Shown here in pieces: positions 56,173 to 64,000 of a stretch of 64,000 bases of DNA; positions within the stretch are counted from its first letter, which is position 1; every line of letters starts with the position of its first letter. This DNA is from Lysobacter sp. KIS68-7 (lineage in GTDB: Bacteria > Pseudomonadota > Gammaproteobacteria > Xanthomonadales > Xanthomonadaceae). Under the pieces are notes generated by a model. The model made no database searches. It saw only the letters and a program-made list of their open reading frames with translations, and had not been told where the DNA came from. The position numbers and the translations under genes are program-made. The stretch is taken from NCBI RefSeq assembly GCF_021284745.1, contig NZ_CP089925.1:2417001-2481000 (forward strand). The letters run 5' to 3'.

Positions 56173-57371
56173 TGAAGTTCCAGACCACTTTGAAGCGCAC
56201 CGCCATCGTGTTTGCGTGCGTCGTCGCGCTCGCCGGCTGCAAGACCGTCGGCGGCTGGTTCGGCGCCGATCCCGCGAAGCATGCGCAAGACCCCGCCGAA
56301 CTCACCGACATCACGCCCACCGTCAAGGTGCAGAAGATGTGGTCGGTCGGCGTGGGCAAGGGCGAAGACAAGATCGGCGTGCGCCAGGGCCCGGTGGTGG
56401 CCGACGGCCATGTCTACGCAGCGGCGATCCGCGGCGGCGTGCACGCCTTCGACCTGCAGACCGGTGCGAAGGTGTGGACGTGGGAACCGGAGAAGGTCAA
56501 GCACAAGGATCCGATCCGCCTGTCCGGCGGTCCGGGTGCCGGCGGCGGCCTGGTCGTCATCGGCGGCCTCGACGGTGAGGTCATCGCGCTGGATGCCGCC
56601 AACGGCACGCTGAAGTGGCAGGCGAAGGTCGGCTCCGAAGTGATCGCCGCGCCGGTCGTCGGCGATGGCCTGGTCCTCGTGCACAGCATCGACGGCCGCA
56701 TCACCGCGTTCGGCGTGGAAGACGGCAAGCGTCGCTGGTTCTACCAGCGCGATTTGCCGCCGCTCACCGTGCGCGGCAACGACAGCGTGCTGCTCGGCCC
56801 GGGCTTCGTGTTCGTCGGCAACGACGACGGCAGCGTGGTCGCGCTCGCCGAACAGGACGGCCGCCTGCTGTGGGAACAGGCCGTCGCGCAGCCGGAAGGC
56901 CGCAGCGAACTCGATCGCATGGCCGACGTCGACGGCACGCCCGTGCTCGACGGCACTACGGTTTACGCCACCAGCTTCAAGCGCCAGACCATGGCCATCG
57001 ACGGCCCGACCGGCCGCCCGCTGTGGCAGAAGGACAACGGCGGCGCCGGCCGCGTCGGCAATGCGAGCGATCGCATCGTCGTGTCCGATCCGGCGGGCAC
57101 CGTGTGGGCGATCGACAAGTCCAGCGGCGGCGCCTTGTGGTCGCAGCCCGCGCTCGCGCGCCGCAGCCTGACGGGCGTGGCGGTGCAGGGCGACTACGCG
57201 GTCGTCGGTGACTACGACGGCTACGTGCACTGGCTGCGCCTGGACACCGGTGCGATCGCCGCGCGTGCGCGCGTCGGCGGCGATGCAGTGAAGGCGGCTC
57301 CCGTCGTCGCGGACGGCGTGCTGCTCGTGCAGAACATCGACGGCAAAGTCACCGCGTTCCGGCTGCAGTAA
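56172..57371 (+). CDS. bamB: Outer-membrane assembly lipoprotein BamB
   Basis: 399 residues. A lipobox (ALAGC, Cys18) anchors it to the outer membrane. The body is an eight-bladed beta propeller of PQQ-like repeats, such as [20 protein letters not shown] and [20 protein letters not shown]. BamB works with BamA in inserting barrel proteins. The yfgM-bamB-der order is as in E. coli. The der start is seven bases after the stop. Confidence 0.97.
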   Translation: MKFQTTLKRTAIVFACVVALAGCKTVGGWFGADPAKHAQDPAELTDITPTVKVQKMWSVGVGKGEDKIGVRQGPVVADGHVYAAAIRGGVHAFDLQTGAKVWTWEPEKVKHKDPIRLSGGPGAGGGLVVIGGLDGEVIALDAANGTLKWQAKVGSEVIAAPVVGDGLVLVHSIDGRITAFGVEDGKRRWFYQRDLPPLTVRGNDSVLLGPGFVFVGNDDGSVVALAEQDGRLLWEQAVAQPEGRSELDRMADVDGTPVLDGTTVYATSFKRQTMAIDGPTGRPLWQKDNGGAGRVGNASDRIVVSDPAGTVWAIDKSSGGALWSQPALARRSLTGVAVQGDYAVVGDYDGYVHWLRLDTGAIAARARVGGDAVKAAPVVADGVLLVQNIDGKVTAFRLQ

Positions 57372-57378
57372 CGCAGTC

Positions 57379-58782
57379 GTGCTTCCTCTCGTCGCACTCG
57401 TCGGTCGCCCCAATGTCGGCAAGTCGACGCTGTTCAATGCACTGACGCGCTCGCGCGACGCCCTGGTCCATGACGAACCGGGCGTCACGCGCGATCGCAA
57501 TTACGGCGTGTGCCGCCTGGAACCCGAACGCCCGTTCGTGCTCGTCGATACCGGCGGCATCGCGGGCGTCGACGAAGGCCTCGCCGGCGCCACCGCGCGC
57601 CAGTCGCGCGCCGCGGCCGAAGAAGCCGACCTGATCCTGTTCATCGTCGACGGCCGCGAAGGCCCGTCGGCGTTGGACGACGACATCCTCGCGTGGCTGC
57701 GCAAGGTCGACACGCCGACCTTCCTGGTCGTCAACAAGACCGACGGCCTCGACACGCAGACCGCGCTCGCCGAATTCGCGCGCTACGGCATCAAGCACGT
57801 GTTGGGCGTGTCGTCCGCGCACAGGACCGGCCTGGACACGCTGCTGGCGAACACGCTCGCGGCGCTGCCGAAGGACGGCGACACGCAGATCCTCGACGAC
57901 GATCCGGAGCGCATGCGCATCGCCTTCGTCGGTCGCCCGAACGTGGGCAAGTCGACGCTGGTCAACCGCATCCTCGGCGAGGAACGCATGATCGCCTCCG
58001 ACGTGCCGGGCACCACGCGCGATTCCATCGCCGTGGACCTGGAACGCGACGGGAAGAAGTACCGCCTGATCGACACCGCCGGCCTGCGTCGTCGCGGCCG
58101 CGTGGAGGAAGCGGTGGAGAAGTTCTCCATCGTCAAGACGCTGCAGGCGATCGAGCAGTGCCAGGTCGCCGTGATCATGCTCGACGCCTCCGAAGGCGTG
58201 ACCGAGCAGGACGCGTCCGTGCTGGGCGCCGTGCTCGACGCCGGCCGGGCGCTCGTCGTCGCGGTGAACAAGTGGGACCACCAGACCGACTACCAGCGCC
58301 AGCAGACCGAGACGCTGCTCGCGCGCAAGCTGTCCTTCGTCGAGTGGGCCGAAGCGGTGCGCATCTCCGCGCTGCATGGCTCGGGCCTGCGCGAACTGTT
58401 CAAGGCGATCCACCGCGCGCATGCGTCGGCGACGCACAAGTTCGCGACCGCCGAGATCACGAAAGCGCTCGAGATCGCCTACGAAACCAATCCACCGCCG
58501 GTCGTGCGCGGGCATGTGGCCAAGCTCCGCTTCGCGCATCCGGGCGGCGAGAACCCGCCGACCTTCATCGTCCACGGCACGCGCCTGCGCACGCTGTCGG
58601 ACAGCTACCGCCGTTATCTCGAAAACTTCTTCCGCAAGCGCTTCAAGCTCGTCGGCACGCCGGTGCGTTTCGTCTTCAAGGAAGGCGACAACCCGTACAA
58701 GGACAAGCCGAAGAACGCGCTGACCGAGCGCCAGGTCGCCAAGAAGCGCCGCCTGATGCGGCACGTCAAACGCGGCAAGTGA
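57379..58782 (+). CDS. der: Ribosome-assembly GTPase Der (EngA)
   Basis: 467 residues with two tandem GTPase domains: P-loops [14 protein letters not shown] (about 7-20) and [14 protein letters not shown] (about 185-198), matching DTGG/DTAG switch motifs, NKTD and NKWD, and a KH-like C-terminal domain that binds RNA. The start is GTG. It acts in 50S subunit assembly. The stop overlaps the mobA GTG by four bases (GTGA). Confidence 0.98.
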   Translation: MLPLVALVGRPNVGKSTLFNALTRSRDALVHDEPGVTRDRNYGVCRLEPERPFVLVDTGGIAGVDEGLAGATARQSRAAAEEADLILFIVDGREGPSALDDDILAWLRKVDTPTFLVVNKTDGLDTQTALAEFARYGIKHVLGVSSAHRTGLDTLLANTLAALPKDGDTQILDDDPERMRIAFVGRPNVGKSTLVNRILGEERMIASDVPGTTRDSIAVDLERDGKKYRLIDTAGLRRRGRVEEAVEKFSIVKTLQAIEQCQVAVIMLDASEGVTEQDASVLGAVLDAGRALVVAVNKWDHQTDYQRQQTETLLARKLSFVEWAEAVRISALHGSGLRELFKAIHRAHASATHKFATAEITKALEIAYETNPPPVVRGHVAKLRFAHPGGENPPTFIVHGTRLRTLSDSYRRYLENFFRKRFKLVGTPVRFVFKEGDNPYKDKPKNALTERQVAKKRRLMRHVKRGK

Positions 58783-59354
58783 ACACCGCCATCGCGCGCG
58801 AGGCCCTGACGCTCGGCGTGCTCGCGGGCGGGCAGGGAACGCGCCTGGGCGGCTGCGACAAGGCCTGGATCGTGCGCGATGGCATTCCGCAGGTGCAGCG
58901 GCTCGCGCAACGCTTCGAACCTGATGTCGCCTGCGTGCTGGTGAGTGCGAACCGTGATCCCGCACGCCATGCGGCGCTCGGCCTGCAAGCCGTCGCCGAC
59001 CGCCTGCCGGGCCACGGGCCACTCGGCGGCCTCGACGCACTGGCCGCCGCATGCACCACGCCGTGGCTGCTCACCGTTCCCGTCGACCTCGTGTTCGTCA
59101 ACGACTGCCTCGTGCCGACGCTCGTCGCCGCAGGCGGGCAGGGCGCGAGCGTGGAAGACGAAGACGGGCCGCAACCGCTCGTCGCGCTCTGGAACGTTGC
59201 GGCGCTGCGCGATGCGTTGCGCTTCGACGACGACCTCTCGGTGCAAGGCCTGCAAGCGCGCCTGCACATGCCGCGCATCAAGCTGGCCGGCGTGCGGTTC
59301 GGCAACCTCAACACCTTCGACGACCTCACCCACGCCGGCGCGAACCTGCCCTGA
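58779..59354 (+). CDS. mobA: Molybdenum cofactor guanylyltransferase
   Basis: 191 residues from GTG at 58779. The nucleotidyltransferase loop [17 protein letters not shown] keeps the GG-x-DK signature, and [16 protein letters not shown] and VPVDLVFV follow. It transfers GMP to molybdopterin to make the bis-MGD cofactor used by molybdoenzymes. It overlaps der by four bases and moeA by one base. Together with moeA and moeB it forms a molybdenum-cofactor operon. Confidence 0.94.
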   Translation: MNTAIAREALTLGVLAGGQGTRLGGCDKAWIVRDGIPQVQRLAQRFEPDVACVLVSANRDPARHAALGLQAVADRLPGHGPLGGLDALAAACTTPWLLTVPVDLVFVNDCLVPTLVAAGGQGASVEDEDGPQPLVALWNVAALRDALRFDDDLSVQGLQARLHMPRIKLAGVRFGNLNTFDDLTHAGANLP

Positions 59355-60574
59355 TGCGCGACGACATTCCCACGCAACTCCTGTTCGACGACGCAGCCGC
59401 GATCATCGACCGCGTCGCGCACGCGCGCCGCCTGCCGGCCGAGCGCCTGGCGCTCGCGCGCATCCACGGACGCATCGCCGCGCAGGACGCGCATGCGCCG
59501 ATCGCTTTGCCATCGTTCGACAACAGCGCGATGGATGGCTACGCGGTGCGCCACGCCGACCTCGCGCGGGAAGGCGACACGTCCCTGCAACTGGTGGGCG
59601 AACAGTTCGCCGGCCGCGCGCTCGGGTTGCGCGCTGCGCAGGGGCAATGCATCCGCATCACCACCGGCGCACCGATGCCCGAAGGCGCGGACACCGTCGT
59701 CGTCCGCGAAGTCGTGCGCGTGGAAGGCGATCGCGTCGTCGTGCCCGCCGGCATCGCCTCTGGCGCCAACGTGCGCCTGGCGGGCGAAGACGTGCGCGTG
59801 GGCGACGGCGTTCTCCAGGCAGGACACGTGCTCACGCCCGCGCGCGTGGCCACGCTCGCTTCGCTCGGCATCGACGCCTTGTCGGTCGCCTCGCGTCCCA
59901 CCGTTGCGGTCTTCACCACGGGCGACGAGTTGGTCCCGCCCGGAATGCCGCTCGCGCCCGGACAGATCCACGACAGCAACCGTGAGTTGCTGATGGGCCT
60001 GTTGCGCGCCGATGGCCTGGAGCCCACCGCCTGGCCCGTGTTGCCGGATGATCCCGCGCGCCTGCAATCCATGTTGCTGGATGCGGCATCGAGCTTCGAT
60101 GTCGTGATCACCTGCGGCGCGGTCTCGGCGGGCGAAAAGGACCACATCCCCGCGCTGCTCGATGCGCACGGCCAGGTGCATTTCTGGAAGGTGCGCATGA
60201 AGCCCGGCATGCCGCTGCTGTTCGGTGCGCTGGATCGCGCGTTGTTCCTGGGGTTGCCCGGCAATCCGGTGTCCGTGTTCGCCACGTACGCGACGTTGGG
60301 CCGCCGCCTGCTCGACGGTTTGCAGGGGCGCGGTGAGCCGCGGCGTCGCTGGCGCGCGCGACTGTCGACGCCGATCGCGAAGCCGCATGCACGCCGCGAA
60401 TTCATGCGCGGCAGGCTCGAAGCGGGCGAGGACGGCGTGCTGCATGTCGCACCCGACGCCGCCACCGGCTCGCACCGCCTCCATGCCGCCGCGCAGGCGG
60501 ATGCCCTGATCGTCGTGCCGGAGGGGCCGCAATCGCTGCCCGTCGGCGCCGTCGTCGACGTCCTGCCTTACTGA
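59354..60574 (+). CDS. moeA: Molybdopterin molybdenumtransferase MoeA
   Basis: 406 residues. Conserved pieces are SFDNSAMDGYAVR (about 56-68), TGAPMPEGADTVV, TGDELVPPG, HDSNR, and GLPGNPVSVFATY. MoeA inserts molybdate into adenylated molybdopterin made by MogA/MoeB steps. The domain II-IV pattern is complete. It overlaps mobA by one base. Confidence 0.96.
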   Translation: MRDDIPTQLLFDDAAAIIDRVAHARRLPAERLALARIHGRIAAQDAHAPIALPSFDNSAMDGYAVRHADLAREGDTSLQLVGEQFAGRALGLRAAQGQCIRITTGAPMPEGADTVVVREVVRVEGDRVVVPAGIASGANVRLAGEDVRVGDGVLQAGHVLTPARVATLASLGIDALSVASRPTVAVFTTGDELVPPGMPLAPGQIHDSNRELLMGLLRADGLEPTAWPVLPDDPARLQSMLLDAASSFDVVITCGAVSAGEKDHIPALLDAHGQVHFWKVRMKPGMPLLFGALDRALFLGLPGNPVSVFATYATLGRRLLDGLQGRGEPRRRWRARLSTPIAKPHARREFMRGRLEAGEDGVLHVAPDAATGSHRLHAAAQADALIVVPEGPQSLPVGAVVDVLPY

Positions 60575-60595
60575 ATCGCTTCACGCGGCCCAAGC

Positions 60596-60601
60596 GATAA
60601 T
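60596..60601 (+). promoter_or_regulatory. -10 box before moeB
   Basis: GATAAT ends six bases before the moeB ATG at 60608, too close for a leader with a Shine-Dalgarno site. Suggests a separate, leaderless moeB message despite the 33-base gap to moeA. Confidence 0.4.
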
Positions 60602-60607
60602 CCCCGC

Positions 60608-61735
60608 ATGTCCACGCACGAACGCACCCCCACCGAAGCGCTCGCACGGCAACGCGCCGGCGCGCAGTTGATCGACGTCCGCGACGCGCACGAACGCGCA
60701 CTCGGCATGGCGCAGGGCGCACGCGGCATCGCGCGCGCGGACCTGGAAGCCGATGCGGACACGCACATCCCCGATCGCGAAGCCGAAGTCCTGCTGATCT
60801 GCCAGAGCGGGCGCCGCTCGCAGTTCGCGGCCGAAGCGCTGCGCGCGCGCGGCTATCGCAACGTCGCATCCGTGGTCGGCGGCACGATGGCCTGGTCGGA
60901 CGCGGGCCTGCCGATGGATGCGCCGCAGCTCGACGAAGATTTCAGCGAACGCTATTCGCGCCACCTGCGCCTCCCCGAAGTCGGACTGGCCGGGCAGAAG
61001 CAACTCGAAGCGGCAACGGTGCTGGTGATCGGCGCCGGTGGGCTCGGTTCGCCGGTGGCGTATTACCTCGCGGCGGCGGGCATCGGCACGCTGCGCATCG
61101 CCGACGACGATGTCGTGGAGCGCAGCAACCTGCAACGCCAGATCCTGCACACCGATGCGCGCATCGGCATGCCGAAGGTCGCCTCCGCGCACGCCGCGCT
61201 GTCCGCGCTCAATCCGCGCACGCGCATCGAGACCGTCGAAGAACGCGTGACCTCGGAGAACGTCGAGCGCCTGCTCGAAGGCGTCGATGTGGTCGTCGAC
61301 GGCGCCGACAACTTCCCCGTGCGCTACCTGCTCAACGATGCCTGCGTGAAGCTCGGCAAGCCGCTGGTCTATGGCGCGGTGCATCGGTTCGAAGGACAGG
61401 CGAGCGTGTTCGATGCGGGCCGCCACCGCGGCTCGGCGCCTTGCTATCGCTGCCTGTTCCCGGAACCGCCGCCGCCGGAAGCCGCCCCTAATTGTGCGGA
61501 AGCCGGCGTGCTCGGCGTGGTGCCCGGCATCGTGGGGCTGCTGCAGGCCACCGAGGTCCTCAAGCTCGTGCTCGGCGTCGGAGAAAGCCTGCGCGGCCGC
61601 TTGCTGCACATCGACGCGATGGGCCTGCGTTTCCGCGAAACGCGGCTGTCGCCCGATCCCGAATGCCCGGTGTGTCCGCCCGGGCGTGATTTTCCCGGTT
61701 ACATCGATTATGCGAGGTTCTGCGCCGGGGGCTGA
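60608..61735 (+). CDS. moeB: MoeB/ThiF-family adenylyltransferase with N-terminal rhodanese domain
   Basis: 375 residues. A rhodanese domain occupies about 1-105, with active-site loop ICQSGRRS (Cys65). The E1-like domain follows from about 115 with GAGGLGSPVAYYLAAAG, DDDVVERSNLQRQ, KVASA and GADNFPVRYLLND, the catalytic Cys in NCAEAGVLG and zinc-binding CYRC and CPVC pairs. MoeB adenylates the C-terminus of MoaD, and a rhodanese partner can supply sulfur. Usual MoeZ/Uba4 proteins put rhodanese last, so the order here is reversed. It could also serve ThiS or another sulfur carrier. Confidence 0.92.
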   Translation: MSTHERTPTEALARQRAGAQLIDVRDAHERALGMAQGARGIARADLEADADTHIPDREAEVLLICQSGRRSQFAAEALRARGYRNVASVVGGTMAWSDAGLPMDAPQLDEDFSERYSRHLRLPEVGLAGQKQLEAATVLVIGAGGLGSPVAYYLAAAGIGTLRIADDDVVERSNLQRQILHTDARIGMPKVASAHAALSALNPRTRIETVEERVTSENVERLLEGVDVVVDGADNFPVRYLLNDACVKLGKPLVYGAVHRFEGQASVFDAGRHRGSAPCYRCLFPEPPPPEAAPNCAEAGVLGVVPGIVGLLQATEVLKLVLGVGESLRGRLLHIDAMGLRFRETRLSPDPECPVCPPGRDFPGYIDYARFCAGG

Positions 61736-61762
61736 TCGGCCCCGAGAGGGAAGGGGGTCGAC

Positions 61763-62773
61763 ATGGATCGTGTCGTTGTAACGCATTGGCAAGCAGTACT
61801 GTTGTTGCTCGCATTCGCCGGATGGGGCACGGCGCATGCGGCCGGACCCTGCGATGCAGCCGCGCCACCCGCCACCACCTGGGGCCAACGCGTCGCCGCT
61901 GCGGCCTGCGCCGAATCGCGGCTGTGGTTCTCGCCCTTCCTCGACGACAAGGGTCGCCTGGCCAGCATCTCCATCGGCGAGGCGGAGAGCGCGCGCCTGG
62001 CCGACCAGCAGACGCCTGCGTGGCGGCGCGTCGTCCAGTACTGGCAGGGGAGCGGCCTGTTGCCCTCGATGTCCGCGCGGCCGGGCGCGACCGATTGCAA
62101 CGCACCGGATGCATGGCCCACGTCGGCCGAATGTCGCGCGTTCGTCGTGGATACGCCCTGGTCGGCGGTGTTCGTGTCGTATGCCTACCTGCGCGCCGGC
62201 ATCCCGGGGTTTGCTCCGGCGGCGAGCCACATCGATTTCGTTCGGCAGGCGCTTCGCAATGACGGCTTTTCGCCGCTGCGCTTCGCCGATCCCGACACCG
62301 AAGCACCGGCCGTGGGCGACCTGCTGTGCTTCACGCGCGGCTTGTCGGCGCCGATGGGCGCGTCGGGTATCCGCAATTACATCGCGAAGGGCGGTGGTGG
62401 CCTGGCGATGCATTGCGACATCGTCGTCGACGTGAACGCCGCGGGCGATGGCCGCATGTACACCATCGGCGGCAACGTGCTGCAGGGCGTCACGCTGCGC
62501 ACGCTGCACGTCAACAAGAGCGGCACGATCTGGCAGCTTCCCCGCAAGGGCGAATCCTTCCTGTGCCAACCCGGCGACGACGCTGGGTGCACGTTCAATC
62601 GCCAGGATTGGGTGGCGCTGCTCAAGCTCGAGCCGAAGGCCGCGGCGCCCGCGCCGCAGGGCGTGCCGTGCTGCACGGCCTGCTCGCTGCCGATGCCGCC
62701 CGGCATGAAGCGTTGCCCGGTCACGCCGTCGGCCGAACCGCTCGTGCAGCCCGCCGTGCCGACGACGCCCTGA
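61763..62773 (+). CDS. DUF2272 exported protein
   Basis: 336 residues with a signal peptide (cleavage near residue 26, after TAHA). The DUF2272 core has DTPWSAVFVSYAYLRAGI, a His in ASHIDFVR, then LLCFTR and GLAMHCDIVVDV; such proteins resemble the CHAP/NlpC peptidase fold but the usual catalytic Cys is replaced by Ser in PWSAVF, so activity is uncertain. The C-terminus adds a Cys-rich knot, VPCCTACSLPMPPGMKRCP. It stands alone, convergent with the next operon by one base. Confidence 0.78.
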   Translation: MDRVVVTHWQAVLLLLAFAGWGTAHAAGPCDAAAPPATTWGQRVAAAACAESRLWFSPFLDDKGRLASISIGEAESARLADQQTPAWRRVVQYWQGSGLLPSMSARPGATDCNAPDAWPTSAECRAFVVDTPWSAVFVSYAYLRAGIPGFAPAASHIDFVRQALRNDGFSPLRFADPDTEAPAVGDLLCFTRGLSAPMGASGIRNYIAKGGGGLAMHCDIVVDVNAAGDGRMYTIGGNVLQGVTLRTLHVNKSGTIWQLPRKGESFLCQPGDDAGCTFNRQDWVALLKLEPKAAAPAPQGVPCCTACSLPMPPGMKRCPVTPSAEPLVQPAVPTTP

Positions 62774-62774
62774 C

Positions 62775-62972
62775 TCAGGCGTCCGGCGCGCGGTGCTTCG
62801 GCCGGGGCTTCTGGCGCGGATCCACCTGCACGCCGAGCACGACGTTGCAGTGGATGCACGAGAAGGTCAGGCAACGCCCCTTGGTCTGATCGTCGACCGT
62901 GGCCACGGCGCTTTCGATGCGCACGTGCAACACGCGCTTGCCGCACTTCGGGCATTCGCCGTGGTTGATCAC
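62775..62972 (-). CDS. Small zinc-ribbon protein of unknown function
   Basis: 65 residues from GTG at 62970-62972, which overlaps the hydrolase stop (GTGA). Two C-x2-C pairs, ECPKCGKRV (about 7-15) and SCIHCNVV (about 38-45), form a treble-clef-like zinc site. The C-terminus is basic (RQKPRPKHRAPDA). No assigned family. Its coupling to the alpha/beta hydrolase and the DUF1244 gene suggests a shared operon. The frame continues upstream as an antisense shadow of the hydrolase gene. Confidence 0.68.
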   Translation of the reverse strand: MINHGECPKCGKRVLHVRIESAVATVDDQTKGRCLTFSCIHCNVVLGVQVDPRQKPRPKHRAPDA

Positions 62973-63763
62973 GGCAGCGCGACCGCCGAACCGACGAACG
63001 TCGACAACGTCTTCGCATAGGTGCGATCGGTGGCCACCGTCGAATGGTCCGCGCGCGGCAGGTTCAACACCTGCGGCGCGTGCGGGAGCGATGCGATGAG
63101 CTGGTCGGTGCTCGATGCGGGCACGACATCGTCGCGACCGGCGCGCACGATCAGCAGCGGGCCCTGGTACTTCGCGAGATAGTCGGCCTGGTCGTAGCGA
63201 TCCTGCAGGATCCACTTCACGGGCAGCCACGGGTAATGCGCCTGCGCGACATTGGCCATGCTGTCGAACGGCGTGACCAGCACGAGCTTGGCGACGGGCC
63301 GCTTCGATGCGACATAGCTCGCCACCGCGCTGCCCAGGCTGCGTCCGATCACCACGATGCGCGCGTGCGGTTGCCGCGCCTGCACCTGGTCGAACACGGC
63401 GAGCGCGTCTTCGAGGATGTCCGCCTGCGTCGGCGTACCTTCGCTTGCGCCGTAGCCACGGTAGGGAACGAGGTAGGTGCTGCTGTTCGGGAACCACTTC
63501 GCGAAGTCTTCGCGACGATCCTCGATGCGCTCGGAATTGCCGCCGAAATACAGCACGGCGCCCGGCTGTCCGATGTTCACCAGCCAGCCGTTGAGCATCA
63601 CGCCGTTGCGCGCGATGCCGAAGTCCGTCTGCTTCGCGTCGGCCTTGGTTTCCTGCGGCAGGTAGAGCATGTCGCGCTGCTTGGCGTACATCCAGCCGCA
63701 CACGCCGGCGTAGGTGAGCACGGGCGTGGCCACGAGCGCGGCGACGAGCAACTTCTTCTTCAT
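62969..63763 (-). CDS. Membrane-anchored alpha/beta hydrolase
   Basis: 264 residues. An N-terminal helix (about 5-25) anchors it. The core carries YFGGNSERI (oxyanion hole), VPYRGYGASEG, the nucleophile elbow IGRSLGSAVAS (catalytic Ser), RAGRDDVVPASST (Asp) and ADHSTV (His). This matches the BEM46/YfhR-like serine peptidase/esterase class. It overlaps the DUF1244 gene by four bases upstream and the zinc-ribbon gene by four downstream. Confidence 0.88.
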   Translation of the reverse strand: MKKKLLVAALVATPVLTYAGVCGWMYAKQRDMLYLPQETKADAKQTDFGIARNGVMLNGWLVNIGQPGAVLYFGGNSERIEDRREDFAKWFPNSSTYLVPYRGYGASEGTPTQADILEDALAVFDQVQARQPHARIVVIGRSLGSAVASYVASKRPVAKLVLVTPFDSMANVAQAHYPWLPVKWILQDRYDQADYLAKYQGPLLIVRAGRDDVVPASSTDQLIASLPHAPQVLNLPRADHSTVATDRTYAKTLSTFVGSAVALP

Positions 63764-64000
63764 GGCTGCACTCCCTTGCGTTGCGCGGCTTCGAAGGCCG
63801 CGAGTTGTTCGGCGGTCGCGTCGCGTTGGTGTTTTTCCTTCCAGCGGGCGAAGGGCTCGCCGTAGATGGCTTCGCGCGCTTCGTCCTTCGTCATGCCGAT
63901 GCCGCGCTGTTCGGCGGCTTCACGGTACCAGTCGGCCAGGCAGTTGCGGCAGAAACCGGCCGTGATCATCAGGTCGATGTTCTGCACCTCGGGCCGCTCG
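63760..64000 (-). CDS. DUF1244 protein, N-terminus cut off by window edge
   Basis: The coding frame runs on past the right edge: the codons beyond the GTG at 63985-63987 read ERPE, continuous with VQNIDLM, which matches the middle of DUF1244 proteins. The visible 80 residues contain AGFCRNCLADWYREAAEQRGIG, with C-x2-C as in the family, and EPFARWKEKHQR. DUF1244 proteins are small (about 100 residues) and of unknown role, although the structure of one member is an all-helical fold. Stop overlaps the hydrolase ATG by four bases. Confidence 0.87.
   Translation of the reverse strand, partial: ERPEVQNIDLMITAGFCRNCLADWYREAAEQRGIGMTKDEAREAIYGEPFARWKEKHQRDATAEQLAAFEAAQRKGVQP

Overview
The window is GC-rich chromosomal DNA of a gammaproteobacterium, most likely from the Xanthomonadaceae/Lysobacteraceae (Lysobacter-, Luteimonas- or Xanthomonas-like). 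I base this on the gene content and order: copL-copA-copB, rne facing rluC, nfuA next to a proline-rich 'transmembrane repetitive' protein, cmk-rpsA-ihfB-lapA-lapB running into lipid-linked sugar genes and galU, a 41-residue L36, and ndk-rlmN-pilW-rodZ-yfgM-bamB-der. Coding density is very high. Many neighbouring genes overlap by 1 or 4 bases. I saw no tRNA, rRNA, CRISPR array, insertion sequence or phage gene.

Layout. 1-3424: the end of a fabB-like gene, then copper resistance (copL, copA, copB) and a small membrane protein. 3440-17182: an accessory block around a NarL-type two-component system. It holds an orphan QueC-like PP-loop ATPase, a BASS-type transporter, a minus-strand operon (outer-membrane transporter, aquaporin, HExxxH/QEGLA protein), a histidine kinase, a NarL-type regulator, a receiver-only regulator, and an eight-gene operon (DUF202, DUF4136 lipoprotein, formylglycine-generating enzyme, DUF1622, DUF202, DUF2092, Asn/Val-repeat protein, HAD hydrolase). 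A GacA-like regulator follows. 17222-22780: RNase E, RluC, pterin dehydratase and NfuA. 22796-33599: the proline-rich protein, two monoheme cytochromes, and a three-gene RND efflux operon. 33618-38826: TraB/GumN protein, alpha/beta hydrolase, TetR regulator and the agmatine-to-putrescine genes aguA-aguB. 38982-47737: L36, cmk-rpsA-ihfB, lapAB and envelope polysaccharide genes. 47759-52022: fatty-acid beta-oxidation with a PsrA-like regulator. 52235-58782: ndk, rlmN, pilW, rodZ-like, yfgM, bamB, der. 58779-61735: molybdenum cofactor genes mobA-moeA-moeB. 61763-64000: a DUF2272 protein and a minus-strand overlap operon ending in a DUF1244 gene cut by the right edge.

The most interesting region is about 4.3-16.4 kb. 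A near-identical 16-base element, CTCAGTAnTTyTACcG with core GTA-n4-TAC, lies 56-79 bases upstream of four separate transcription units there: the BASS transporter (shared with the divergent QueC-like gene), the outer-membrane transporter operon, the receiver-only regulator and the eight-gene operon. With the kinase and NarL-type regulator in the middle, this looks like one co-regulated envelope system. It includes a catalytically intact formylglycine-generating enzyme without an adjacent sulfatase, and a putative HExxxH metallopeptidase. The function of the whole is not known to me.
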